Assembly: GCA_020072585.1 (NCBI GenBank)
Contig: JAIQGL010000002.1
Span: forward strand, 1-64,000
DNA length: 64,000 nt
Reading direction: 5' to 3'
From: Terriglobia bacterium
GTDB taxonomy: Bacteria; Acidobacteriota; Terriglobia; Terriglobales; Acidobacteriaceae
Below are positions 33,240 to 41,401 of the stretch, in pieces. Position numbers and translations under genes: made by a program. Numbering within the stretch: the first letter of the stretch is position 1; each line of letters starts with the position of its first letter. The notes below the pieces were generated by a model. That model worked only from the letters and a program-made list of their open reading frames with translations, did not search any database and was not told the DNA's origin.

Positions 33240-33596
33240 ATGCGTGGCCAGTTTCGCATCATCCGGCATCCGGCTCCATCAAACATCGACTCCGCAGTCC
33301 ATGAGTGTATCCTGACGGCCATTCATGAGAGACGCCTGCTGCGGTTTACTTATCTCGATAAAGTTCGAATCGTAGAGCCGCATGATTATGGCATTCAAAA
33401 AGGGACCGTGAACCTCTTTGCCTATCAAATTGCAGGTGAAAGTAGCAGCAGTCGTCTGCCTGACTGGCGTAAGTTTGCGGTGCCGCGCATTTCGAGACTT
33501 GAGTTGCTGGAGAAGTCCTTTCCCGGCAGCCGGTCTGTCCCGTCGCAAAGACATCAGGAGTGGGACGTTCTCTTTGCCAGGGTGGACCATTCCTGA
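33240..33596 (+). CDS. WYL-like domain protein
   Basis: A 118-residue protein that looks like a free-standing WYL-type domain: LRFTYLDKVRIVEPHDYG, LFAYQIAGESSSSRLPDWRKF and ISRLELLEKSFPGSR follow the usual order of conserved strands and the Arg/Gln/Trp positions that bind a ligand. WYL domains sense nucleic-acid or nucleotide signals, and many control defence or DNA-repair operons. There is no HTH partner in this gene. The start is uncertain because the upstream sequence overlaps the divergent promoter area. Confidence 0.7.
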   Translation: MRGQFRIIRHPAPSNIDSAVHECILTAIHERRLLRFTYLDKVRIVEPHDYGIQKGTVNLFAYQIAGESSSSRLPDWRKFAVPRISRLELLEKSFPGSRSVPSQRHQEWDVLFARVDHS

Positions 33597-33650
33597 CTCC
33601 GGTCTTGAGTGAACGCACGTTTCACACCACCGGCGTATACTCTTTTGGCT

Positions 33651-34430
33651 ATGGCAAATCTTGATAAGCATTCTGCTGGATCTTTTTGCTGGATCGAACT
33701 GGCAACCACTGACCAGAACGCCGCCAAAACTTTTTACACCTCTCTTTTCGGCTGGGCGGTGGATGACAGCCCGATGGGCCCCGGTGATTTTTATTCCATG
33801 TTCAAACTTTCCGGCCGCGATGCCGGCGCCGCCTACACCATGCGCAAGGAGCAGCGTGCACAAGGCGTACCGCCGAATTGGATGATCTACGTCGCGGTTG
33901 AAAACGCTGACCAGTCAGTGAGCAAGGCAGCCCAGGCCGGCGGCACGGTGCTGTCTCCTGCATTTGACGTGATGGATGCAGGCCGCATGGGCGTGATCCA
34001 GGACCCTACCGGAGCGGTTTTTTCCGTGTGGCAACCCAGGAAGAGCCAGGGCATCGGCGTAAGCGGTGACAACACATTTTGCTGGGCAGATCTCAGTACG
34101 CCCAATCCTGACCGGGCAAGCACCTTTTACGCTGATGTGTTTGGCTGGCAGCTCATGAAAGACGAAAAAGACCCTTCCGGCTACGTCCATATTAAGAACG
34201 GAGAAAACTTTATTGGTGGAATTCCTCCATCCACGCACCGCAATCCAAACGCGCCTCCGCACTGGCTGATCTATTTCCAGGTTGCAGATGCGGAGTCCGC
34301 AACCGCCAAAGCCGGCCAGCTTGGAGGAAAAGTTTTAATGCCGGTGCGCAAGATGGAAAACGTGGGCACATGGTCCATCGTTGCCGATCCACAGGGCGCG
34401 GTGTTTTCGTTGTTTAAATCGGCCAGGTAG
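33651..34430 (+). CDS. Two-domain VOC-family protein
   Basis: A 259-residue protein. ATG 33651 gives the usual start MANLDKHSAGSFCWIELATTD. It contains two consecutive VOC (glyoxalase/bleomycin-resistance) folds, each opening with a 'F.W.(E/D)L.T......FY..LFGW' signature (residues about 11-35 and 140-165) and closing near 'GAVFS(L/V)'. The arrangement matches CFP-30/32-like antigens and putative glyoxalases. The metal site is not obvious, so the catalytic activity is unknown. Confidence 0.85.
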   Translation: MANLDKHSAGSFCWIELATTDQNAAKTFYTSLFGWAVDDSPMGPGDFYSMFKLSGRDAGAAYTMRKEQRAQGVPPNWMIYVAVENADQSVSKAAQAGGTVLSPAFDVMDAGRMGVIQDPTGAVFSVWQPRKSQGIGVSGDNTFCWADLSTPNPDRASTFYADVFGWQLMKDEKDPSGYVHIKNGENFIGGIPPSTHRNPNAPPHWLIYFQVADAESATAKAGQLGGKVLMPVRKMENVGTWSIVADPQGAVFSLFKSAR

Positions 34431-34435
34431 CTCTT

Positions 34436-34521
34436 AACCACAAAGGACACGAAGGTTCACGAAGGTAATCATTAAAAACATTGCGCTCTCCACTTCGTGT
34501 TCCTTCGTGTCCTTTGTGGTT
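34436..34521. repeat. Inverted repeat pair between convergent genes (repeat D)
   Basis: AACCACAAAGGACACGAAGG (34436 onward) is mirrored by CCTTCGTGTCCTTTGTGGTT (ending 34521), with arms of about 30 bases and only a few mismatches. The stop codon of the minus-strand gene lies inside the right arm. It may act as a two-way terminator. Confidence 0.75.
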
Positions 34522-35023
34522 ACCTGTTCTTAGCGGGATCAAAACGGAGCTGCTTGAACTTGTTATCGCTCCACTCGTAGTAGTAGGTCCCGCATTTGGC
34601 TTCTTCGGGGCAGCCATCGGCGATGAGCAACCGGCTCTTTAACTGGTAGACCGCGCCCTGGTATTCATGACCTCCCTCGACCACCGCCATGGACATGCCG
34701 AGAATTTTGAACGGAGCGGAATAGACTTTGCCGGAAACCGCGTCCACCACGGCGATCGACATGCACCCGGAACCGCATCCCCATTCGGCGATGGTGTAAT
34801 GGCCGGCGAAGTTCGCGCCTTTCGCGGCTGCGCTGGTGATCGCGCTGCGGAACGTTCTCTGGGCTTTTGTGGTCAGGATGGGCCTGGCGATCTTGCCATG
34901 GAAACTCTCAGGCACCGCGAAATCCGCGAACTTGAGGGCCCACACGGCTTCTTTTTCTTTCACCTGCGCGAACACGCACATGCACGCCAGCAACAGGACC
35001 GCAACAGCAGTTCTACTTCGCAT
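34520..35023 (-). CDS. Exported protein with NFAGHY / GCGSGC motif
   Basis: A 167-residue protein. ATG 35023 gives a good signal peptide (TAVAVLLLACMCVFAQ). The mature part has NFAGHY (H75) and WGCGSGC (C83, C87), a pair I recall in uncharacterised exported proteins of several phyla. Later CPEEAKCGTYYYEW adds two more Cys. The fold is probably a small beta-rich domain. The function is unknown. The stop codon lies in the inverted repeat at 34436-34521. Confidence 0.75.
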   Translation of the reverse strand: MRSRTAVAVLLLACMCVFAQVKEKEAVWALKFADFAVPESFHGKIARPILTTKAQRTFRSAITSAAAKGANFAGHYTIAEWGCGSGCMSIAVVDAVSGKVYSAPFKILGMSMAVVEGGHEYQGAVYQLKSRLLIADGCPEEAKCGTYYYEWSDNKFKQLRFDPAKNR

Positions 35024-35176
35024 GCGCGCATTATAGCCTGGCACATTTGCCCGCGGCAGGTATCTGATTTTCACATTATGGTTTCATAGTGAAGATTTTC
35101 GCGTTAGTTTTAAGCCGAAAGTGATAGCATGGCCGCTCATTGCAGATTTTAGACCGCTGTCCTGCGAGGGTCACGA

Positions 35177-37222
35177 TTGACTGCACTCACCGGCCGAAGT
35201 TTTGCGAAGAGCCTATCCGCGTGCTCTTTTGTCTTCTGCATCCTCTTTTTTCCCACCCGCGCAAGCGCCCAGAAAGCCCCATTGGTCGATGTCGGCGTGA
35301 TTGTGCCCAAGGATGTAATGACCGGAGAGACGGCTTCAGGCAGCATTGTTACCAATCCCAACGATTACATCAGCATTCCCGGCATGCGCGTGGTCAAAGG
35401 ACAAATTCCGGGCATGCAAGGGCCGTCTTCCGCGAACCTGCTCAGTAATTATTCCTTGCGCGTTGGTACGGAAGGCGCTGCTTTGCCGGCGGACCGTCCC
35501 TTCAGATTCATCGTCGCAAAGGAGCTCTCCATCCGCGTGTTCCGCACCGGCGGACGTGAGGATGAAGGCTGGAGCACGCAAATCCCTCTCTTCACGGCTG
35601 GCTCGACCCTTTTTCCACTTCCAAAAAACTTCAGCATGCCTCCGCTGAATCTGGCCGGGGCCCTCCAACGCATTCACGGTCCATTTTCGGGTGACAGCGA
35701 TAAAACTAGCATTCGCGTGAACGGCGTTCCGGTAAGGCTCCTGGCTGAATCGCCACGAGGGGTGTATTGCCTGCTCCCCGCTGACCTGCCTCCCGGACCA
35801 GCGGATTGGACCGTGAATGACCAGGCGCATAACGCGCACCTGCGGAGCTGGGTCTTGGGATTGCAGATGTCAGCCGATAAATTGAAGCTGATGAAAGGCG
35901 AGTCCACCGCTTTTCATGTATACGTCAGAGGCGTAGAAACCATTCCCCGCGAAGCATGGTTTGGCAGCGGAGAGGTGCCGGAGTTTGTGGACCCTGCCGT
36001 GATTCGCAAGTTTCTGCCGGACTTCAATCCGCCTTCTCCATCACAGCCTGGTGTTCTGGTGCTTACGCTGGAGAATATGTCCACCGGAACCGTGAACATG
36101 AGCGGCGGCGACCGGCTTGTGTTTACCTTTGGCTACGGCCAGGGCAAGTATGAACATCACGGCACCATCACCGCGAAACGGGCCGGAAGTTTTAATGTGG
36201 ATGGCACATTGATTCCGTTTTTGCACGATCAACCAGAAATTCCCGGCGACACTTCCATGACAGTCGACAATGGGCACAACCCGCCGGTCAATACTCCGTC
36301 GCCAACTCCCACGCCGGTTTCCACCACGGAGAAAAAGAAGAAAGAGGAAGATTGCCCGCAACGCGGCAAAGGCTGTGTTGCCCTGGTGATCGACTTCAGC
36401 CACAACGTGACCTGGGAGTTTGATATGGAGAGCCTGAGCAAGAAGCTCACCGCGGCCGGTTGTGACACGGACTATGTTGCGCCCGATCTGTGGGAGATCC
36501 CGCTGCCACACACTTACGGGTATGAAGGCGTGGCTTCCTACACCACCGCGCCCGATCCAAAAGACCAGGAGGCGGCCCGCGCACACAACACGCCGGAGTG
36601 GAAGAAGATCAGGGACGCGATTGCCGCGCACCGGGAGAAAGTTGCCAGGGGCGTTGAACTTGCCATTGAGATCGTGAACGGTCACGGCGCGGAGGCCCGC
36701 AAGACGGAAACGCTGGCCTGCGGCAATTGGGAATGGCAGGAGTACACCGGCGACTACCTGTATCGCGCTGAATTTCACTCCGGTAACTACCGCGCCGCCA
36801 ACAAAAACGTTTGCGGCTGGTTTACCTCAGACTTCAGTTGCTACGGCGGGCTTACCCCCAAAGTAGTGGATGAGCTGAACAACCTGACGACCGCCACCTG
36901 CTCTCAGGCCTCGGCCATTGCCTGCCCTAATCATGCCGGGTGGGAGGCGGACTCTTCCACCTCCACGGCCACCAATACGGAGACGTGCAGCAACGGCAGC
37001 ATCGGCTGGCAGAAGAGCTACATCGGCGATCCGCTCGATGCCGAAACCGACAGACGCAAGGAACTGCCCGCAGGATCGGCGTCCAATTACTCGGGCCTGA
37101 TCGACGCTCTGCGCTCAAAAGCCGGGGAGTCGTCTACCAGCCGCTACGCCGACCGCGGCTATGCTAAAGACAAACCTCCGGCGCATGCCCGCGGAGGCTA
37201 CGGTGAAGAGTCCAGCAAATGA
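35177..37222 (+). CDS. Exported protein with a possible clan CD (caspase-like) cysteine peptidase domain
   Basis: A 681-residue protein starting at TTG 35177 with GAGGG upstream, with a signal peptide (residues 1-31). Residues 35-350 are beta-rich and unrecognised. After a Pro/Thr linker, residues about 390-570 carry a layout like clan CD peptidases: a first strand (GKGCVALVIDF), a helix (DMESLSKKLTAAG), a strand ending in Asn-Gly-His-Gly (EIVNGHGAE, His503) and a second Asp-x-Ser-Cys block (SDFSCYGGLTP, Asp552 and Cys555). The dyad spacing (about 52) is plausible. This reading is inference from motif order only. The next gene overlaps by 4 bases. Confidence 0.6.
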   Translation: MTALTGRSFAKSLSACSFVFCILFFPTRASAQKAPLVDVGVIVPKDVMTGETASGSIVTNPNDYISIPGMRVVKGQIPGMQGPSSANLLSNYSLRVGTEGAALPADRPFRFIVAKELSIRVFRTGGREDEGWSTQIPLFTAGSTLFPLPKNFSMPPLNLAGALQRIHGPFSGDSDKTSIRVNGVPVRLLAESPRGVYCLLPADLPPGPADWTVNDQAHNAHLRSWVLGLQMSADKLKLMKGESTAFHVYVRGVETIPREAWFGSGEVPEFVDPAVIRKFLPDFNPPSPSQPGVLVLTLENMSTGTVNMSGGDRLVFTFGYGQGKYEHHGTITAKRAGSFNVDGTLIPFLHDQPEIPGDTSMTVDNGHNPPVNTPSPTPTPVSTTEKKKKEEDCPQRGKGCVALVIDFSHNVTWEFDMESLSKKLTAAGCDTDYVAPDLWEIPLPHTYGYEGVASYTTAPDPKDQEAARAHNTPEWKKIRDAIAAHREKVARGVELAIEIVNGHGAEARKTETLACGNWEWQEYTGDYLYRAEFHSGNYRAANKNVCGWFTSDFSCYGGLTPKVVDELNNLTTATCSQASAIACPNHAGWEADSSTSTATNTETCSNGSIGWQKSYIGDPLDAETDRRKELPAGSASNYSGLIDALRSKAGESSTSRYADRGYAKDKPPAHARGGYGEESSK

Positions 37223-37893
37223 GCGCCAACGCCATGAAGAGACAAAGCCTCATGCCAGCCAGCTACAAAGCCGTTGTCACTTTGGTGTGCGCCTGGGCCG
37301 TTTTTCTTGCTGTAGCGGAAGCGCAGCAGAAGAAGCTCCCGCCCGGCTATGAGAAGAAACGCGAAGCCATCAGGGGCTTTGAATCGGGCGTTGTGCCGCT
37401 TTTCGTTCTGGGGGACCTGAATGAGGACGGCGCCGTTGACCAGCAGGACCTCAAGCTCTTGCGCGCTTATGTCGCGCACGCAGGCGGCTCCGGCATCTCC
37501 TGCCTAGCGGCCGCTGACCTCGATGACAACGGAGCCATCTCGTCAAAAGACGTGGCGGTCCTGGAGCAGATTCTTGCCAAGGGTGTGGTCAAAGCCCCGG
37601 CCCTTTCCGCGCACTCCCGCCTTGGTTGCGATTTCAAGAACTTTTTTATCGCGGCGCGTCCGCAAGGTATTCCCGGCGGAACAGTCCCGATTCATTTCCT
37701 CGATCCGCGCTTTACCACACAGAATTCAAGCGTTGCCCTGGCTGCCGGGCCAGCCACGGTTGCAAAGGCGAGCGGCGCGTACGTTGTCCAGGTGGCAAAG
37801 AACGCGCCCAGCGGTTCGATCATCATTGTGTCCATCACGCTGGCCAACAGCCAAAAATACTCATACTCTTTCAGCGTCGCGCCGGCGCCTTGA
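37219..37893 (+). CDS. Exported dockerin-type I-like protein
   Basis: A 224-residue protein whose ATG overlaps the stop of the preceding gene (ATGA), so the two form an operon. After an export signal (about 12-36), two calcium-loop motifs of the dockerin type appear: D66xN68xD70 to D77 (GDLNEDGAVDQQDLKLLR) and D100xD102xN104 to D111 (ADLDDNGAISSKDVAVLEQ). The C-terminal 100 residues are beta-rich (IPIHFL-like, SIIIVSITLANSQKYSYSF). Dockerins bind cohesin partners; no cohesin is visible nearby, so the partner is unknown. Confidence 0.75.
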   Translation: MSANAMKRQSLMPASYKAVVTLVCAWAVFLAVAEAQQKKLPPGYEKKREAIRGFESGVVPLFVLGDLNEDGAVDQQDLKLLRAYVAHAGGSGISCLAAADLDDNGAISSKDVAVLEQILAKGVVKAPALSAHSRLGCDFKNFFIAARPQGIPGGTVPIHFLDPRFTTQNSSVALAAGPATVAKASGAYVVQVAKNAPSGSIIIVSITLANSQKYSYSFSVAPAP

Positions 37894-37935
37894 GCTTGTT
37901 CGTTACGGGTACCTGCGGCGATGCCGCATCATGGC

Positions 37936-40338
37936 TTATTCGTTCCGCAGCACCACCAGCGGATCCACACGAGTGGCCCGCAGCGCGGGCACGCAGCACG
38001 CCACCAAGGCCAGAATGGCCAGCAACAAGGAGACGCCCAGCAAAGTGGCCATGTCCGTCGGCTTGGTGCCGTAGAGAAGACTGGCGATTGCGCGTGAAGC
38101 AATCAAGGCAAAAACCAGGCCTGCGGCAATGCCCATGGCGATCAGTCTTACGCCTTCTTTGAGTACCAGGCGCAAAACATCGGCGCGTTGCGCGCCCAGG
38201 GCCATGCGCACGCCGATTTCCTGGCGACGCTGCGACACGTAATAAGACAGCAGGCCGTAAATGCCGATGGTGGCCAGGAACAACGCCACGCCGGCGAATA
38301 CGGCAAACAGCCACATGGGCGCTCGCCGCGGCGCCAGCGAGTCGCTCAACACGGTCTCCATGGTTTGCACTTCAGAGACCGCCTGGTTGGCGTCCAGCTG
38401 ATGCACCTCATGGTTGATGGCCTGGCTGAGCGATCCGGGATCGATGCTGGTCCGCACGACCAGGGAGAACCCGAGAAACTTCATCAGCTCCGGCTTCTGC
38501 TGGGCCAGGGCGTAAAACGTCGGCATCGGCTGGTCATCCAATCCCTGCAACTTTGTGTCCGCGACCACGCCCACGATTTCACTCCAGCCAGGATCGCCCC
38601 AGCCCACGTCAAAGCGCTTTCCAATCGGGTCTTGTCCGGGGAAGAGCTGCCGCGCAAAAGCCTGGTCCACAACCACGACTTTGGGTGATTCGGCGGTATC
38701 GCCGTCATTAAAATTGCGGCCCTTCAGCAGGCGCATGTGCATGGCGGAAATGTAATCGCCGGCAACAAATTGCTTGTTGGCGATCAGCGGGGCCTTGGGG
38801 TCTACTGGCCGTCCTTCAATTGTCACGTCGCCATTGGTGGAGCCTCCCTGAAGGGGCAACGTGGTTACCATTCCCGCCGCGCGCACGCCGGGCAGCGTTC
38901 GCACCCGTTGCACGATCTGCTGGAGGTAAACGCTCTCGGTTTTGGGGTCGGCATATCTTCCCGGAGAAGGATTAATGACCATGGTGAGCACGTGGTCAGA
39001 ATCGAATCCTTTGTCGACATTCAGCAAGCGGACGAAGCTGCGAAGCAGCAAGCCGGACGCTGCCAGCAGCACCAGCGAGAATGTCAGCTCCAGGACCACC
39101 AGCACGCGGCGCAAACCCTGCGACCCGGAGGCGGCGCCTGTCTGCCAGCCTCCCTGCTTGAGCCGGTCATGCAAGTTGCCCCGCGCGGCCTGAAGGGCCG
39201 GCGCCAGACCAAAGACGATGCCGGTCACGATCGCCAGCAGCAGGGCGAAGCCGAGGACTGTTAGATTGATGTGCACTTCAGCATTGCGCGGCAGCCAGCG
39301 AGCGAGCAGTGAAGTCAATGCGTCCAGGCCGGCCCAGGCAAAGGCCACGCCGAGTGCTCCACCCAGAAATGCCAGCAGCGTGCTCTCTGTCAAAAGCTGG
39401 CGCAGCAGCCGGAAGGGCGCCGCGCCCAGCGAAATGCGGATGGCAATCTCTTTTTGCCGCGCCGCGGCGCGCGCCAGCAACATGTTGGCCGTGTTGGCGC
39501 AGGCAATCAGCAGGACCACGGCCACCGCCACTAGCATGGTCAGCAGCAGTGGCCGCGAATTTCCGGCAAGGAATTCCTGCAAGCGGCTGATCGCAATCCC
39601 GGTTTCGTTGGTTGCCGTTTTCTGCACGCGCGGCAGCGCGGTTTTAGCCGCCACCTGGGCCTGGGCGAAGGTGGTGCCTCGCCGCAGCTTGCCCACGACG
39701 GGAAGGAAATTTAGCCCATCGGGTGCGATCTGCGTGTCCAGGCGCAGCGGCAGAAGCAGCTTGGGATTGTTGCCAAATTTGAAGTTCGCCGGGAGCACGC
39801 CGACCACCGTGTACACGCGATCGCTCAGGGTAAGCTTCTGCCCGAGCACTGCGCGGTCGGAATGGAAACGCTCCTGCCAGAAGGAGTGTGCCAGCATGAC
39901 CACGGGATTGGCCTGGCGTGGTTCCTCTTCCGCGGTGAACCCTCGTCCCAGCGCCGGTTCCACGCCTAGCAATGGCAGCAGGTTGGAGGAGGCGCGCAGG
40001 GCACGCAACTGCTCCGGCTCACCCACTCCGGTCAACGTGACGGTGGCATTCGTATAGGTCGCCACCTCTTCAAAGATGTCTTTCTGCTCGCGCCAGCCCA
40101 GAAAAGCGGGGTAAGACATGGGGATAGGGCCTAATTGCTCCGATACGCCCTGAAGCATCACCAGCCGATCCGCGTCGGGATACGGAAGGGGCCGCAGCAA
40201 TACGGCGTCAACCACGGTGAAGATCGCGGTATTCGCGCCGATTCCCACCGCCAGGACCAGAACGGCGACCACGGTGAAGCCGGGGTTGCGACGCAGCATA
40301 CGAAACGCGAAACGAATATCCTGAAGCAAGTTTTCCAT
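37936..40338 (-). CDS. ADOP-type ABC transporter permease
   Basis: An 800-residue protein. ATG 40338 gives the family start ENLLQDIRFAFRMLRRNPGF. It has a MacB-like periplasmic core (about 40-260) with VVDAVLLRPLPYPDADRL, two FtsX-type permease segments (about 270-420 and 680-790) and motifs such as IACANTANMLLARAAARQKE and GLLSYYVSQRRQEIGVRMALGA. The duplicated FtsX layout and length match the acidobacterial duplicated orphan permeases (ADOP). No ATP-binding subunit lies nearby. The substrate is unknown; MacB relatives move antibiotics, peptides or lipoproteins. Confidence 0.92.
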   Translation of the reverse strand: MENLLQDIRFAFRMLRRNPGFTVVAVLVLAVGIGANTAIFTVVDAVLLRPLPYPDADRLVMLQGVSEQLGPIPMSYPAFLGWREQKDIFEEVATYTNATVTLTGVGEPEQLRALRASSNLLPLLGVEPALGRGFTAEEEPRQANPVVMLAHSFWQERFHSDRAVLGQKLTLSDRVYTVVGVLPANFKFGNNPKLLLPLRLDTQIAPDGLNFLPVVGKLRRGTTFAQAQVAAKTALPRVQKTATNETGIAISRLQEFLAGNSRPLLLTMLVAVAVVLLIACANTANMLLARAAARQKEIAIRISLGAAPFRLLRQLLTESTLLAFLGGALGVAFAWAGLDALTSLLARWLPRNAEVHINLTVLGFALLLAIVTGIVFGLAPALQAARGNLHDRLKQGGWQTGAASGSQGLRRVLVVLELTFSLVLLAASGLLLRSFVRLLNVDKGFDSDHVLTMVINPSPGRYADPKTESVYLQQIVQRVRTLPGVRAAGMVTTLPLQGGSTNGDVTIEGRPVDPKAPLIANKQFVAGDYISAMHMRLLKGRNFNDGDTAESPKVVVVDQAFARQLFPGQDPIGKRFDVGWGDPGWSEIVGVVADTKLQGLDDQPMPTFYALAQQKPELMKFLGFSLVVRTSIDPGSLSQAINHEVHQLDANQAVSEVQTMETVLSDSLAPRRAPMWLFAVFAGVALFLATIGIYGLLSYYVSQRRQEIGVRMALGAQRADVLRLVLKEGVRLIAMGIAAGLVFALIASRAIASLLYGTKPTDMATLLGVSLLLAILALVACCVPALRATRVDPLVVLRNE

Positions 40339-40509
40339 CGCGTGCTCCGATTGTTCAAGGCTGACCATCCTTAGACCAAGCCGCTGTGGAATGGTTAGTG
40401 CGTTTTGATCGCCCGACGCCTGTTCAATAGGATGAAATTCCCCGGCTGTACAGTAGTCTTAAGTATGGAGAGGGAAGTATAAAATAAGACGTTTGCCCTT
40501 TCAGGCCCC

Positions 40510-41049
40510 ATGCATACCAACAAAAACCTGATCGCGAAACATTTTGGCCTGCGCGGCGTCGCCGTGCTTGAGGCCGGCAAGGGCCTGTTCGGACTGGCCC
40601 TGGGAGTATGGCTGGTGACGCTGCGGCACAAGGACCTGGAGACCGTCGCTGCTCACCTGCTTTATTTCCTGCACCGAGTCCTTCACCTCAGTCCTGACAG
40701 CCATATCGCCCACACGATCATGCGGGGCGCGGCCCGAGTGAACCATGAGAATATCCATCTCTGGGCGCTGTTTGCCTTTGCCTACACTGCGATCCGCTTC
40801 ACTGAAGGCGTGGGATTGTGGCTGGAAAAACAGTGGGCTGAGTGGTTTGCCGTAATCAGTTGCAGCTCATATACGCCTTATCTGGTGCTGGAAGTAAGGC
40901 GCCACAACAACCTCTTCACCTGGGGCGGGCTGGTGATCAATACGCTGATCTTATGTTATCTGGCGTGGCTCTTGTGGGATTCACACAAGAGCAGAAAGCA
41001 AGCCGAAGCGGCCCTCAGCGAGCCGGTTGAACCTGCGGCAGAAGTTTAG
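40510..41049 (+). CDS. DUF2127 membrane protein
   Basis: A 179-residue protein with four hydrophobic segments: GVAVLEAGKGLFGLALGVWLV, NIHLWALFAFAYTAIRF, FAVISCSSYTPYLVLEV and TWGGLVINTLILCYLAWLL. The organisation and the Glu/Gly-rich first helix match the DUF2127 family. The C-terminus is charged. The role of the family is unknown. It is divergent from the ADOP permease. Confidence 0.85.
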   Translation: MHTNKNLIAKHFGLRGVAVLEAGKGLFGLALGVWLVTLRHKDLETVAAHLLYFLHRVLHLSPDSHIAHTIMRGAARVNHENIHLWALFAFAYTAIRFTEGVGLWLEKQWAEWFAVISCSSYTPYLVLEVRRHNNLFTWGGLVINTLILCYLAWLLWDSHKSRKQAEAALSEPVEPAAEV

Positions 41050-41401
41050 ACTGCCGGACGAAAATATTTTTTGTAAAAAGTGTCCCGGAGATGGGCAAAA
41101 GTCACACTAGTAAGGGGCTGTTGGCTGTTGGCTCTTGGCTTCTGGCCGCGCAAGGCTTTCAAGCCCGCATTTATGGCTGCTCCAATCCCGTGAGGGATGC
41201 GGTAAGCTAGCAATGGCCTGCGAAAAAACGTGGGGTGAGAGAAGTCTCAAAGAGAACTCCCTGAGGCAGCCGTCGTTATGCATTCATTCTCGGGATGCTT
41301 CGACTTGCGCTCATTCCGCAAAGCGGACTCGCGCTCAGCATGACAAGTCCCTGAAAGGCCTGCTCCAACCCCTTGAGGGTCTACATTTAATCCGAAACAG
41401 G
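41050..41401. other. Intergenic stretch with repeats
   Basis: No gene seen. It contains a low-complexity GGCTGTTGGCT tract (about 41116-41145), repeat A copy 5 (41251-41345) and a 25-base direct repeat around it (GGCTGCTCCAATCCC near 41168 and GCCTGCTCCAACCCC near 41357). Confidence 0.55.
41251..41345 (-). repeat. Repeat A, copy 5
   Basis: Reading the minus strand, it starts TGTCATGCTGAGCGCGAG, includes AAGTCGAAGCATCCCGAG and ends CTCAGGGAGTTCTC. These are the same head and tail as repeat A elsewhere. Confidence 0.65.

Noticed and set aside
37219-37893. Cellulosome component
   Set aside because: The dockerin-like loops are real, but no cohesin, scaffoldin or glycoside hydrolase is present.
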